Positions 1 to 9,476 are shown, numbered from the stretch's first letter. The stretch is 64,000 nucleotides of DNA from Minicystis rosea (GCA_001931535.1 CP016211.1:15763501-15827500); one strand, 5' to 3'. The notes: generated from the sequence alone by a model not told the origin. Numbers and translations: made by a program.

Positions 1-492
1 ACGCGCGAGCGCCTTGGCGCGGCGGTCGTCGGCGAGATGGGAAAGGAGACGAGCGCCGGCGCTCTCGAGCTCGGCTGTGAGGGGGGCGCGGAAGACGGTG
101 CGTGCTGGGCGCGTGCCGCGGGGGGATGTGCCGTCGAGCTCGAGGAGCAGCTCGCGGAGGAGCCCGAGCTCGATGTCGACGACGAGGGTGAGGACGGGCC
201 TCTCGGGCGACGCGATCGTCCGGCAGAACATCGGCAGCGGTGAGGTCACGACGAGGACGTTGTCCGCGTCGTAGACGATGATCTCGTCGCCGAAGGTGGC
301 CTCCTTCGCGCCGGAGCCTACGAGGATGAGGCTCGCGCCGTAGAGCGTCGGCGTCGGCGCCTGGGCGACGGTCATCCGCCACACGACCGCGCCGGGGTAG
401 CGCGTCGTCGTGCAGCCCTCGGTGCTCGCGAGCGGCGCGATCCCTGCCGCGAGAGCGTTGTCGGAGCGACGTGCCTTCGTCGTGCGCGTCAT
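1..492 (-). CDS. AraC-family transcriptional regulator, N-terminal ligand domain (partial)
   Basis: This reading frame starts at the ATG at 492 and runs off the left edge of the window, so only the first 164 codons are visible. The translation carries features of the AraC_N (AraC-type regulator N-terminal) domain: a TLYGASLILVGSGAKEATFG stretch, then FGDEIIVYDADNVLVV and TSPLPMFCRTIASPERPVL. The C-terminal helix-turn-helix should lie outside the window. In this family such proteins are transcription factors whose N-terminal domain senses a small molecule. The gene diverges from the alcohol dehydrogenase at 882, and this arrangement (AraC_N regulator beside an oxidoreductase) usually means local regulation. 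That link is inferred. No binding site was identified in the 390 bp between them. Confidence 0.8.
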   Translation of the reverse strand, partial: MTRTTKARRSDNALAAGIAPLASTEGCTTTRYPGAVVWRMTVAQAPTPTLYGASLILVGSGAKEATFGDEIIVYDADNVLVVTSPLPMFCRTIASPERPVLTLVVDIELGLLRELLLELDGTSPRGTRPARTVFRAPLTAELESAGARLLSHLADDRRAKALAR

Positions 493-881
493 GCCTTCGT
501 TGTAGTGCCGCGCGCCTGGGCTTCCGCCAACAATTTCGAGCTCGGCGCAGAGCCGCGCGTCGCGCGGCGGGGGTTGGGAAGAGTCCCGACGATCGTGGTG
601 CCCGAGGGCGAAGCGGCGACGAAGTCCGGCCGCACGTGGCCAGACTTCGGGCGGGCAGCGCGAGGCGCCTCCGGTGTTGTGGTCGCCCCGCTCATAGGAT
701 TGGGCATGCCTTCGAGACTTCCGTGCCTTCCGCGAAGGGGGCGGCGCGGGCCATGGTGGCTTCACGAGGCGAGCGCATCGCGAGCCGTCCGGAGAGTCGG
801 CGGCGCGGCGCGAACGACGGTCCGCTCGGGCCGCGACGCTCGCGCGTTCGAAGAACCACCGCAACCTGCGAGGAGTGAGCC
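493..881. other. Divergent intergenic region, AraC regulator / alcohol dehydrogenase
   Basis: This 389-bp stretch separates two divergent genes and must hold both promoters. A GAGGAG ribosome-binding site sits just upstream of the dehydrogenase ATG. I see no clear paired operator repeats. A 72-codon minus-strand frame ending at 489 overlaps the regulator start, but it looks like GC-driven noise. Confidence 0.4.
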
Positions 882-1901
882 ATGTCGAAGATCCGTTCTG
901 CTCGTGTGTTCGAGCCGGGAGGCGCGTTCAACATCGTCGAGATCGAGCCGCCCAAGCCTGGCCGCGGTCAGGTGCGCGTCGCCGTCGAGGCGTGCGGCGT
1001 GTGCCGCACCGACGCGGCGTTCGTCAACGGCGCGTTCCCGAACGTACCGTTCCCGCTCGTCGCGGGGCACGAGATCGCCGGGCGCGTCGACGCGCTCGGG
1101 GACGACGTCGAAGGGTGGGCCCTCGGTGATCGCGTCGCGGTGGGGTGGTGCGGCGGGTATTGCGGCCGTTGCGTCGCGTGCCGCGAAGGCGACTTCATCC
1201 ACTGCGCGAAGATCCAAGTGCCCGGCTGGGCGTATCCAGGCGGCTACGCCGACGCCGTCGTCGTCCCCGTCTCGGCGCTCGCGCGGATCCCGGACGCCTT
1301 CACGGCCGTCGACGCAGCTCCGATGGGGTGCGCGGGCGTCGCGACGTTCAACGCGCTCCGTCGCAGCGGGGCGCGCCCGGGCGATCTCGTCGCCGTCCTC
1401 GGGATCGGCGGCCTCGGGCACCTCGGCGTCCAGTTCGCGGCGAAGCTCGGGTTCGAGACGGTCGCGATCGGGCGCGGCGAAGCGCTCGCGGCGACGGCGC
1501 GGAAGCTCGGCGCCCATCACTACGTCGACGGCAGCGCGGGCGACGTCGCGGCGAAGCTCCAGGCGCTCGGCGGCGCGCGCGTCGTCCTCGCCACCGCCGC
1601 GAGCTCGAAGGCGATGAGCGAGACGATCGACGGCCTCCGTCACAACGGCGCGCTCATCGTCCTCGGCGCGACGCCGGAGCCGATCGAGGTGAGCCCCTTC
1701 CAGCTCATCGCGACGAGCCGCACCGTCCATGGCCATCCGTCGGGCACCGCGCGCGACGTCGAGGAGACTCTGCACTTCGCGGCGCTCACCGGCATCCGCC
1801 CGATGACGGAGACGCGCCCGCTCCCCGAAGTCGGCGCCGCCTACGAGCGGATGATGTCCGGGAAGGCGAACCTCCGCATGGTCCTCACGATGGGGGCGTG
1901 A
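882..1901 (+). CDS. Zinc-dependent alcohol dehydrogenase (MDR superfamily)
   Basis: This is a 339-residue cytosolic NAD(P)-dependent alcohol dehydrogenase of the medium-chain superfamily, oxidising alcohols or reducing aldehydes. Catalytic-zinc ligands are visible as Cys38 in ACGVCRTD and His63-Glu64 in AGHEIAG. The structural-zinc lobe has Cys94, Cys97, Cys100 and Cys108 in the usual CGxCxxCxxGxxxxC order. The Rossmann motif GIGGLGHLGVQFA lies near residue 175. Length is normal for the family (about 340). The ATG at 882 is preceded by GAGGAG at proper spacing. The substrate cannot be told from sequence. It resembles the AdhA/propanol-preferring subgroup. The divergent AraC-type regulator suggests induction by the substrate or a related small molecule (inference). 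Confidence 0.93.
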   Translation: MSKIRSARVFEPGGAFNIVEIEPPKPGRGQVRVAVEACGVCRTDAAFVNGAFPNVPFPLVAGHEIAGRVDALGDDVEGWALGDRVAVGWCGGYCGRCVACREGDFIHCAKIQVPGWAYPGGYADAVVVPVSALARIPDAFTAVDAAPMGCAGVATFNALRRSGARPGDLVAVLGIGGLGHLGVQFAAKLGFETVAIGRGEALAATARKLGAHHYVDGSAGDVAAKLQALGGARVVLATAASSKAMSETIDGLRHNGALIVLGATPEPIEVSPFQLIATSRTVHGHPSGTARDVEETLHFAALTGIRPMTETRPLPEVGAAYERMMSGKANLRMVLTMGA

Positions 1902-2349
1902 CACCGTCGGCGGGGCTCGGACCAGCGCCCCGTGCGATCCGACAGCACCGCTTCGCGCTGCGCGTCGTCGTCCATCAGACGAATCACGGCGCCGTCTGCG
2001 AAGCGGTGCGTGTGACCTCCGTCGTGTGCGAAGTGCTCGTGCGCGACGAGATCGAGCACCGCGCCCGCGGCATGCATCTCCCGCGGGCGGTCGACCTCAC
2101 GTCGAACGATCGGAGCATGCAGCGTCCACCCCATCCGGAGACGTTTCTGGTGCACCGGCGAAGTGCTGCGCTCATGCGCCTCTTCCGGCTCGCTGGACAG
2201 GTCGGCTCGTTCGACGGCCCGATACGCGACATCGCGCCCATCTGGATTCGCTGCCCCTCCTGATGCGGGCCGTCGTGGACCGAGCCATCTCCTGCTGCCG
2301 TCGTTGAGTTCGCCGGCGCCTCCTGGCATTCTCCGTGCGGGGATGGGCC
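1902..2349. other. Intergenic region before the vgrG island
   Basis: No confident gene lies here. On the minus strand, a reading frame around 1975-2140 encodes a plausible segment (AHEHFAHDGGHTHRFADG, rich in His and Asp) with no start, family match or clean ends, so it may be a gene scrap. The promoter of the vgrG operon should lie near the right end. Confidence 0.3.
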
Positions 2350-4887
2350 ATGGCGATTGCTCCTTTCGCTCCACCACGAGCCGGTCGGATCTTCGAGCTC
2401 GCGGTCGACGCCGAGCTGACCGAGCCGCTCGAGGTCGTCGCGTTCTCCGGGGACGAGGCGGTGTCCGAGGTCGGCGCGTACACGCTCGAGGTGGCCACGC
2501 ACGAGTCGGCCGACGCCGTCGTCTCCGAGCTCGTGGGCGCCGCGGCGGCCCTCCGCGTGCGCACCGAGAGCGGCAAGCCGCGCCGGTTCTCGGGCTTCGT
2601 GCGCGCCGCGGAGGCGATCGGCTGGGGCGGGGCCACCGATCCGCAGGGCGCGCGCGTCCAGATCGAGCTCCGGCCGCACCTTTCGCTGCTCGCCGAGACG
2701 CGCAGCTGTCGCGTCTTCCAGGACCGGAGCGTCATCGACATCGCGCGCGCGCTGCTCGATGCCTGGTCGATCCCACACCGGGTGAGCCTCGCGCACGTCC
2801 ACGCGCCTTGGCCCTATTGCGTGCAGTACCAGGAGAGCGATCTCGCGTTCCTCCAGCGCATCCTCGCCGCCGAGGGCGTGTTCTTCTTCCTCGTGCACGA
2901 CGAGGCCGCCGGCCAACCGTTCGGCGCCGCGACCGTCGTGCTCGGCGACGGGCCGGGCGCGTTCTCGTCGTTCGACGATGCGCAGAGGGGCGCGCCGTTC
3001 GGCACCATCCTGCCCGTCTCGCTGGAGGAGAGCGCGCTCGTCGCGCCGGGCGAGTCGATTCACCGGCTCGGGCGGCGCGTGGTGGTGGCGCCGACGTCGG
3101 TCGAGCTCCGCGATTACAACCCGCTGAACGCGGCGCTCGACATCGTACAACGCGCGTCGATCGCGCCGGGCGCGGTGCGCTCCGCCGGCGCGAACCGGCT
3201 CTCCGTCTACGAGTTCCTGCCGCCGGCGCCGCTCGCGCCCGGCGGCGGCCGTGACGAGGCCGCGGCGGTCGCGCTCGAGCAGCACCGCGGCGGCGCGCTC
3301 ACGATCCGCGGCAAGACGTCGAGCCCGCGCGTCGTCCCGGGGCATGGGTTCGTGGTCGTCGATCACCCCGAGCCGGGGCTCTCGGGGCCGTTCGTGGCGA
3401 CGCGGATCCGAGCGACGGGGCGCGTCGCGCATTACGGCGCGGAGGCGTCGCGCCCGAGCTTCGAGCTCGAGTTCGCGGCGCTGCCCGAGGGCGCGGTGCC
3501 TCGGCCTCCGCGCCCGCCGTGGGCCCCGCGCGACACGCTCGACACGGCGGAGGTCATCGGCCCCGACGAGAGCGGCGCGACGGGCCAGGACATCTTCACG
3601 GATTCGCTCGGGCGCATCCGGGTCCGCTTCCACTGGGGCGTCGATCGCCCGGGGCTCGAGGCGCAATCGTGCTGGCTCCGCGTGCTCCAGCCGTGGTCGG
3701 GCGCCGGCTTCGGCGTCCACTTCACGCCCCGCGTCGGCACGGAGGTGCTGGTCGGTTTCCTCGGTGGCGACGTGAACCGGCCGGTCGTCATGGGCGCCGT
3801 CCCCAACAGCGCGACCCCTCCGCCGTTCCACCTCCCCGCCGAGAAGACGAAGAGCGGCATCGTCACGCGTTCGAGCCCCCACGGCAGCCCCGGCGGCGAT
3901 GGGAGGAACGAGCTCGTCTTCGACGACGCCGCTGGGCGCGAGCAGGTGCTCGTCCGCGCGCAGCGGGACATGGAGACGCAGGTGATCCGCGACCAATCGA
4001 CGCGCGTGCAGCGCGACGCGCGCGTCGAGGTGGATCGTGATCTCGCCGTGACGGTGCGGCGGAGCTCCACGAAGGACGTCGCGGGCGACGCGACCCGCAC
4101 CGTCGCCGGCCGGAGCGTCGACACCATCGCGGGCGACCGCACGGTGCGGATCGGCGGCGCCTCGATCGAGACGTTCGAGAGCGCGCACGTCACCATCGAG
4201 CGGAGCGACGCGTCGCGCGAGGTCCACGGCGCGCGGCGCGATCGCTTCCGCGGCGCCTCGCAGATCGTGTTCGAGGCGGAGACCGTCGAGCGCCACGAGG
4301 CGGGGGGCGTGGTCATCGTCGGCACGCCCTCGGCGCCGGCCTCGTACACGCACCTCTCCGAGGGCGACACCGCCATCGAGTCGCGCCGCACCATCGAGCT
4401 CGTCGCCGACCAGTCGGTCCGGATCGTGTGCGGCGACAGCGCGCTCGTGATCACCCCGGACTGCGTGCAGATCCGGTCGCCGCGCATCCGGCTCGAAGGC
4501 GACGTGCTCGAGTCGCACGGCGACCGCGTCAACGTGCTCGCCACGAAGACCGTCCGGCTCGAGGGCGAGAAGATCTTCGCAAAGTCGGGCGGCGCGTCGC
4601 TGGGCCTCACGCGCGACGCGAAGATCGACGGCGCCATGGTGAAGCTCAAGTCGCCGCCGGACGCGTCCGACGGGCCCGAGGCGCGCGTGGCGTTCCCGCC
4701 GCCCACCACGGTGCGGCTCGTCGATCAGGACGGCGAGCCGCTCGCCGGTGCGCGCTTCGTCGTCACGCGCGCCGATGGCAGCCGCCGGGCCGGTCGGCTC
4801 GACGAGAACGGCGAGGGTGTCGTCCTCGGGCTCGATGGCTCGGCGGAGATCGCGTTCCCCGATCACGCCTCGTGGGAGGAGGGATGA
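2350..4887 (+). CDS. vgrG: Type VI secretion system tip protein VgrG
   Basis: VgrG forms the trimeric spike at the tip of the T6SS Hcp tube and carries effectors into target cells. Visible order: a gpD-like hub with FQDRSVIDIARALLDAW and a QYQESDLAFLQRILAAEGVF element (residues about 1-370), a gp5-type OB fold with RIRVRFHWGVDRPG near residue 421 and VLVGFLGGDVNRPVVMG, then a repetitive beta-helix needle. A short C-terminal extension (VRLVDQDGEPLAGARFVVTR) looks like an Ig/carboxypeptidase-regulatory-like adaptor for cargo. Length 845 residues is at the long end for VgrG. The ATG at 2350 was chosen; an in-frame GTG at 2335 is possible. Its TGA overlaps the next ATG (ATGA), so the next gene is co-translated. 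Confidence 0.95.
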   Translation: MAIAPFAPPRAGRIFELAVDAELTEPLEVVAFSGDEAVSEVGAYTLEVATHESADAVVSELVGAAAALRVRTESGKPRRFSGFVRAAEAIGWGGATDPQGARVQIELRPHLSLLAETRSCRVFQDRSVIDIARALLDAWSIPHRVSLAHVHAPWPYCVQYQESDLAFLQRILAAEGVFFFLVHDEAAGQPFGAATVVLGDGPGAFSSFDDAQRGAPFGTILPVSLEESALVAPGESIHRLGRRVVVAPTSVELRDYNPLNAALDIVQRASIAPGAVRSAGANRLSVYEFLPPAPLAPGGGRDEAAAVALEQHRGGALTIRGKTSSPRVVPGHGFVVVDHPEPGLSGPFVATRIRATGRVAHYGAEASRPSFELEFAALPEGAVPRPPRPPWAPRDTLDTAEVIGPDESGATGQDIFTDSLGRIRVRFHWGVDRPGLEAQSCWLRVLQPWSGAGFGVHFTPRVGTEVLVGFLGGDVNRPVVMGAVPNSATPPPFHLPAEKTKSGIVTRSSPHGSPGGDGRNELVFDDAAGREQVLVRAQRDMETQVIRDQSTRVQRDARVEVDRDLAVTVRRSSTKDVAGDATRTVAGRSVDTIAGDRTVRIGGASIETFESAHVTIERSDASREVHGARRDRFRGASQIVFEAETVERHEAGGVVIVGTPSAPASYTHLSEGDTAIESRRTIELVADQSVRIVCGDSALVITPDCVQIRSPRIRLEGDVLESHGDRVNVLATKTVRLEGEKIFAKSGGASLGLTRDAKIDGAMVKLKSPPDASDGPEARVAFPPPTTVRLVDQDGEPLAGARFVVTRADGSRRAGRLDENGEGVVLGLDGSAEIAFPDHASWEEG

Positions 4888-5519
4888 GCGTGCCGCTCTA
4901 CGTCGTACGACCAGGAGATCACCTCGCGGGGATCGCGCACCGGCTCGGCGTGACGCCCGCGTCGATCTGGGATGCGCCGGCGAACGCCGACCTGCGCGCG
5001 CGGAGAGGCGACGGCGCGGTGCTCCACCCGGGCGACGTGATCGTCGTCCCCGCGCCGCCGCCGGCGCGCACATCGTCGCTGCGGGTGGGATCGAGCAACG
5101 TGTTCCGCGTCGAGGTGCCGAAACGCCGCGTCTCGCTCCGCCTCACGCGCGGAGGCGAGGCGATCGCGAACGAGCCGTGGCGCGTCGAGGCGGAGGGGCA
5201 GCGCGCGTCGGGCACGACGGACGGCGACGGGAAGGTGGAGCTCCAGCTCCGCGTCACGGCGCGGCATGCGCGCCTCTTTCTCGACGGCCGGGGGGAGGTG
5301 CACGATCTCGACGTCGGCGCGCTCGACCCTGCGAGCGAAGCGTCGGGCGCGCAGGCGCGCCTCGCACACCTCGGCCTCTACCGCGGACCGCTCGACGGCG
5401 TGATGTCGGAGGCGACGCTCGCGGCGCTCCGCGCGTTCCAGGGCGGGCGCGGCCTGCCGCAGACGGGCGCGCTCGACGAAGGCACGGTCTCTGCGCTGGA
5501 GGAAGCCTATGGGTGCTAG
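4884..5519 (+). CDS. LysM and peptidoglycan-binding domain protein of the vgrG island
   Basis: A 211-residue protein with an N-terminal LysM domain (LYVVRPGDHLAGIAHRLGVT) and a C-terminal PG_binding_1 domain (residues about 150-210), marked by AQARLAHLGLYRGPLDGVMS and ALRAFQGGRGLPQTGALDEG. Between them is a beta-rich Ig-like segment. No signal peptide is seen, so if it reaches the periplasm of a target it is probably delivered by the VgrG spike. It starts in an ATGA overlap with vgrG and overlaps the next gene by 11 bp, so the three form one operon. Such modules occur in T6SS spike-associated proteins with N-terminal LysM. Role as adaptor or cell-wall-targeting part of the cargo is inferred. 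Confidence 0.85.
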   Translation: MSVPLYVVRPGDHLAGIAHRLGVTPASIWDAPANADLRARRGDGAVLHPGDVIVVPAPPPARTSSLRVGSSNVFRVEVPKRRVSLRLTRGGEAIANEPWRVEAEGQRASGTTDGDGKVELQLRVTARHARLFLDGRGEVHDLDVGALDPASEASGAQARLAHLGLYRGPLDGVMSEATLAALRAFQGGRGLPQTGALDEGTVSALEEAYGC

Positions 5520-7854
5520 CGACCACGGCGGGCTCCCGATCGCGCCCACGGAAGGTCAGGCCGTCGACCTCGGCGCGCCGATCACCGTGCGCGTGACCGC
5601 CCGTGATCTCTCGGGCATGCCGCTCGCGGGCGCGACCGTCCGGGCGATCGTGGACGGGACCCCGACCGGATCGACGCTCACCACCGACGCGACGGGGCTC
5701 GCCACCTTGACGACGACCTACCGCGCCTCGCTCGCCGTGCGCGCCGATCTCACCGGGTTCGACTCCGCCACGTGCCCGATCGTCGCCACGGCCAGCGAGG
5801 TGTTCGTGACGCCGCGCCTGCGCCGGCCCTTCGCGCTCGGGCACCCGTACGCCTGGCAGAACCGCGTCATGCGCGAGCGTCTCTTCCGCGAGCATCCGGA
5901 AGACCGTGACGACCCGGGCACCGCGCCCACGCCGGACGCGCGCGATCGGAAGGACCGCACCGAACGGCTGCTTTCGATCTCCGAATACCTCGGCGGAGCG
6001 CTCGGCATCGCGCAGCCCACCGCGAGCACGGTCGCCGTCGATGCCGAGCGCCAGCGCCTCAGGGACGTCCAGACGAACCTCGATAGGCTGGAGACGGCGT
6101 CGGCCGACGGAGGAAGCGCCGGGCTCGACAATGAGGGCGAGCAGGCTCTCGTGTCGAGCCGCGCGGGCGTCGGCCTCGACACCTCTCGTCCCGCACCGCC
6201 TCCGCCTCGACGCCATCGCGAACCCCGAACGGATCGCCTGGACCGAGCCCGTGAGCGCGCCGCCATCCTGGAAGCGCGCGAGATCGTCGAAGGACGGCTC
6301 CAGCGCATCAACGAGGTGGCGATCTCGCACCGAGAGGTACTCGACCACCTCGTCAACCGCGTCTTCCCCGCTGCTCCACCGGGCGCGATCGCCGGGTGGC
6401 TGAAGTACATGATCATCCACTTCGCGGGGCTTCGGTACGTCAACGCCAACAACTCGTACTACTGGCCCAAGAAGATCCTCTCCGGGCTGCGGGCCCGGGA
6501 GATCGATGCCGGCGAGATCGGGGCCGACGCCGAGCGGCTCCGCATCTACGTCGGTGAGGCGGACGCCCTCGTCGCGGCCCTCGGGACATCGGCGCCGCGC
6601 GCCATCACGACGGCGCTGGGGCAGGTTCACCGCCACGCGGCGGATGCGTCCGCGCCCCCGATCGGCGCGCTGAAAACGCTGCATGCGGCGCTCGCCGATC
6701 TGTGGTGCGCATCCATGACCGACAACGAGATCTTCGGCCTGCTTCGCCTGCGGAGCCAGGGCGCGCCGCCCGTCGCTTCGAGCGGTCGCCTCTCGCCCTC
6801 GGAGTGGACGTGGATCCAGACGCACACGCAGCTCCGGAACGACCTTACGACGTGGGATGAGTCCGTCAGGAAACCTGGCTTCCTCCGTGACGACATGGGC
6901 GCGTGGAAGGACCGTCAGGGGGTGGACCTCGTGCCGGCGCCTTGGGGCGCAGAGTGCAACCAGATCGCGGAGATGGCCGCGCAATCGCGCGGCTTCGAGA
7001 TGCAGGGGGGCATCGCGCACGACGCCGAGTGCAGCGTGTTCGCGCCACGCTCCGCCGACGGCCTCTCCACCGACGGCGGGCCGCTGATCGGCTCCTTGAA
7101 GACGCGTGCGACGAGCGTCGGCGCGGACACCAAGACCCTCTGGCGACCGGCCTCGACGGCCGAGCTGTCGCAGGGAGATGTCTTCTTCAAGATGCAGTGG
7201 GAGTCCGTCGGCGTGACGCACGATCGCAGCGGCAACCGCGTCTTCCCCACGCTCGACATGGTCTTCGCGGTCGGTCGAGCCTATGCGCCGAATGATCCGC
7301 TGCCGTCGATGCACGCCGTGCGTACTGGCTCGCACATCCGCGCGACGGCGGTGCCTGGCAACATCACGGGGCCGCTCACGGTCCTCAACATCGACGACCT
7401 CGAAAACATCGATGAGGCCCTGCTCATGGCCCCGCCCGCTGCCGACGAGTTTCAACCGGACGAGGCTCACCGAGGGAGATTTCTTCCCATCGATCGGCCG
7501 CTCCCCGCGGCCGAGGCCGGCGACTCACGCCCCCTCTACGCGAAGTGCGGGGAGCGCATCGTCCGCCGTCACCCCGGCGCCGCTGCCTACCACGACGTGC
7601 TCGTCTGGTATCACATCGGCACCGTCGTCGCGACCGACGCCACGCGCGTCTACACCTTCGAGACGGCCGCGCCCACGGGCATGAAGCGGTGGCTCTTCGG
7701 CGGCACGTCCTCGAGCCCCGGCCTGCTCGGGTCGTGGGAGGCTCGCGACGCCACGTACACCGTATTCGGCCGCCCGAGCACCCAGGCGGATCACGCTGCC
7801 GTGGCGCGGCACATCCACCCGAGCGTGCTGTTCGCGCCGTACCTGGAAGACTGA
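5509..7854 (+). CDS. Large protein of unknown function, candidate T6SS cargo
   Basis: A 781-residue protein I do not recognise. Residues about 10-95 form a bacterial Ig-like domain (ITVRVTARDLSGMPLAGATV, then TDATGLATLTTTY). A charged helical linker follows, then a large region with few features: WLKYMIIHFAGLRYVNANNS, APWGAECNQIAEMAAQ with a lone Cys at a helix start, and a C-terminal beta-rich part (LVWYHIGTVVATDATRVYTF). No signal peptide or membrane segment is evident. It overlaps the LysM gene by 11 bp and sits between VgrG and a DUF2169 adaptor, the standard place for a T6SS cargo effector. The Cys in GAECNQIAE and nearby His residues might make a papain-like amidase site, but this is only a guess. 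No immunity gene is obvious nearby. Confidence 0.75.
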   Translation: MGASDHGGLPIAPTEGQAVDLGAPITVRVTARDLSGMPLAGATVRAIVDGTPTGSTLTTDATGLATLTTTYRASLAVRADLTGFDSATCPIVATASEVFVTPRLRRPFALGHPYAWQNRVMRERLFREHPEDRDDPGTAPTPDARDRKDRTERLLSISEYLGGALGIAQPTASTVAVDAERQRLRDVQTNLDRLETASADGGSAGLDNEGEQALVSSRAGVGLDTSRPAPPPPRRHREPRTDRLDRARERAAILEAREIVEGRLQRINEVAISHREVLDHLVNRVFPAAPPGAIAGWLKYMIIHFAGLRYVNANNSYYWPKKILSGLRAREIDAGEIGADAERLRIYVGEADALVAALGTSAPRAITTALGQVHRHAADASAPPIGALKTLHAALADLWCASMTDNEIFGLLRLRSQGAPPVASSGRLSPSEWTWIQTHTQLRNDLTTWDESVRKPGFLRDDMGAWKDRQGVDLVPAPWGAECNQIAEMAAQSRGFEMQGGIAHDAECSVFAPRSADGLSTDGGPLIGSLKTRATSVGADTKTLWRPASTAELSQGDVFFKMQWESVGVTHDRSGNRVFPTLDMVFAVGRAYAPNDPLPSMHAVRTGSHIRATAVPGNITGPLTVLNIDDLENIDEALLMAPPAADEFQPDEAHRGRFLPIDRPLPAAEAGDSRPLYAKCGERIVRRHPGAAAYHDVLVWYHIGTVVATDATRVYTFETAAPTGMKRWLFGGTSSSPGLLGSWEARDATYTVFGRPSTQADHAAVARHIHPSVLFAPYLED

Positions 7855-7865
7855 GCGCTCGCATC

Positions 7866-9476
7866 ATGGTCCCTCCGGTCGAGATCCACACCGACGCTCA
7901 CCTCGCCGCGGCCTCCCTCTTCTGGACCGTCGAAGGTCGCACGTTCCTCACCATCCTCGCGAAGGCGACGTTCGCCATGGTCCCGGGCGGCGTCGCCGAG
8001 CTTGCAGCGCCTCTGCCGATCGAGCGCGAGGACCGCACCTTCGGCAACCACCCGGCCCGCAGCGTCGAGGCCGCGAGCGATCTCGCGCCGTGGCGCCCAC
8101 GCTGCGACGTGACGTTCATCGGCAGCGCGCACGCGTCCTCCGGCAAGCCGGCGACGGCGACGTCCGCGCGCCTCGCCGTGTTTCGAGACGGACGCGCGTT
8201 GGTCGACAGGACGCTCCACGTCTACGGCGATCGCGAAGGCGACGTGATCAAGCCCTTCGTCGCGATGCCGATCGTCTACGAGCGCGCGATGGGCGGGCCC
8301 GGCGTATCCGTGAACCCCGTGGGCTCCGAGGCCCCCAACGTGGTCGACGCGGCCGACGCCGGCCGCGCCGGGTGCTTCGGTCCAGTGGCCCGTACCTGGC
8401 CCTCCCGCAAGCGCTTGATCAAGGACGTGAGCCGCGAGGCGCTGAGCGGGCCGATCGTCCACGTCCCCGAGGGCTTCGCGTGGGACTACTACCAGGCTGC
8501 GCCCGACGCGCAGCGCATCGATCGGCTCACCGGAGGGGAGTGGATCGTGCTCGATGGTCTGAGCGCGACCGAAGCACGCTTGCAGACGCAGGTGCCGGGC
8601 CTCGCGGCGCAGGTCGTGCTCACCGGCGGCGACGTCTCCACGCGCACGCAGGTCGCGCTGGTCGCCGACACGCTGGCCATCGACGGCGAGCGGCGCTGCT
8701 TCTCGATCGTGTGGCGCGGCCGCCACGAGATCTTGCCGGCGGCGATGCGTGATGCGCTCGTCGTCGGCGCGGCGCTCGTCGCGCCGGGCCGTGAGGTCGA
8801 TTGGTCCACGATCCTCGCGGAGCCGGCGTCCACCGTCCCCGGGAGCAGCCCGCGCGGCGCGCCGGCGGACGCGGAGGGGACGATGGCCGTCTCCGAGGAC
8901 GCGGCCCTCCGCGTGCTCGCGCCGTTCGCCATTGCGAGCCCCGGCAGCGGCAAGACCGGCGACACCAGCGCCACGCCCTGGGGAGGCGCGCCGGCCAAGG
9001 TGGACGCCGAGGGCACCATCATGGCCGTGCACGGCGTCGAGCACGGCCCGGTGCTCCCGTTCGCGCACGGCCCCACGCCGCTTGCATCGGTTGCCTCGAT
9101 CGCGCCGCGACCGCCCCCGCCCAAGCCCGAGGTTGGCGGCGAGACCGTCGCCGCGTTTGGGCACGCGCCCGACGCGACGCCATCGTGGCTCGACGCGAAG
9201 CCCGCGCCCGCGCCTCTGCCCGCGCCGTCGATCAGCGCCCCGCCGCTCACCATCGGCCAGCAATTCGCGCAGGCGATGCTCGCGGCCCCGCGCCCTGCGC
9301 AGGCGCCGTCACCGACCGTGGAGCCCGAGCCGCCCGAGCCGCCCCCTCGCGCGAGGCCATCACCGCCGTGCTCCTCCGCGCGGGCGCGACCGAGGAAGAC
9401 ATCGAGAGGATCTTCGCCGAAGCCGATCGCCGCGCGTCCACGCTCGACTGACGTCCCGCGCTCGGGGACCACCTGA
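7866..9476 (+). CDS. DUF2169 domain protein, T6SS VgrG adaptor (apparent frameshift near 9345)
   Basis: The first ~300 residues match DUF2169, a family of T6SS adaptors/chaperones that load cargo on VgrG. Signs are ASLFWTVEGRTFLTILAKAT, GDREGDVIKPFVAMPIVYER and the GPVARTWPSRKRLI region. A Pro/Ala-rich linker follows. As written, the frame ends at 9476 with a low-quality Arg/Ser/Pro tail. In the frame one base back, from about 9345, a sensible C-terminus appears (REAITAVLLRAGATEEDIER, ending at the TGA at 9449-9451). A run of five C at about 9342 is the likely site of one lost base. ATG at 7866 is 12 bp after the previous stop. It belongs to the vgrG operon, and the presence of an adaptor supports the gene before it being cargo. 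Confidence 0.85.
   Translation: MVPPVEIHTDAHLAAASLFWTVEGRTFLTILAKATFAMVPGGVAELAAPLPIEREDRTFGNHPARSVEAASDLAPWRPRCDVTFIGSAHASSGKPATATSARLAVFRDGRALVDRTLHVYGDREGDVIKPFVAMPIVYERAMGGPGVSVNPVGSEAPNVVDAADAGRAGCFGPVARTWPSRKRLIKDVSREALSGPIVHVPEGFAWDYYQAAPDAQRIDRLTGGEWIVLDGLSATEARLQTQVPGLAAQVVLTGGDVSTRTQVALVADTLAIDGERRCFSIVWRGRHEILPAAMRDALVVGAALVAPGREVDWSTILAEPASTVPGSSPRGAPADAEGTMAVSEDAALRVLAPFAIASPGSGKTGDTSATPWGGAPAKVDAEGTIMAVHGVEHGPVLPFAHGPTPLASVASIAPRPPPPKPEVGGETVAAFGHAPDATPSWLDAKPAPAPLPAPSISAPPLTIGQQFAQAMLAAPRPAQAPSPTVEPEPPEPPPRARPSPPCSSARARPRKTSRGSSPKPIAARPRSTDVPRSGTT

Noticed and set aside
489..707. 72-codon minus-strand frame with an ATGA-type overlap with the AraC-type regulator
   Set aside because: No family pattern and no ribosome-binding site; the overlap is likely chance.
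762..1904. Minus-strand open frame of 380 codons
   Set aside because: Antisense to the zinc alcohol dehydrogenase, which has all family motifs on the plus strand.
1984..5073. Minus-strand open frame of 1029 codons
   Set aside because: Antisense to vgrG; the translation is Arg/Asp/Glu/His repeats with no domain.
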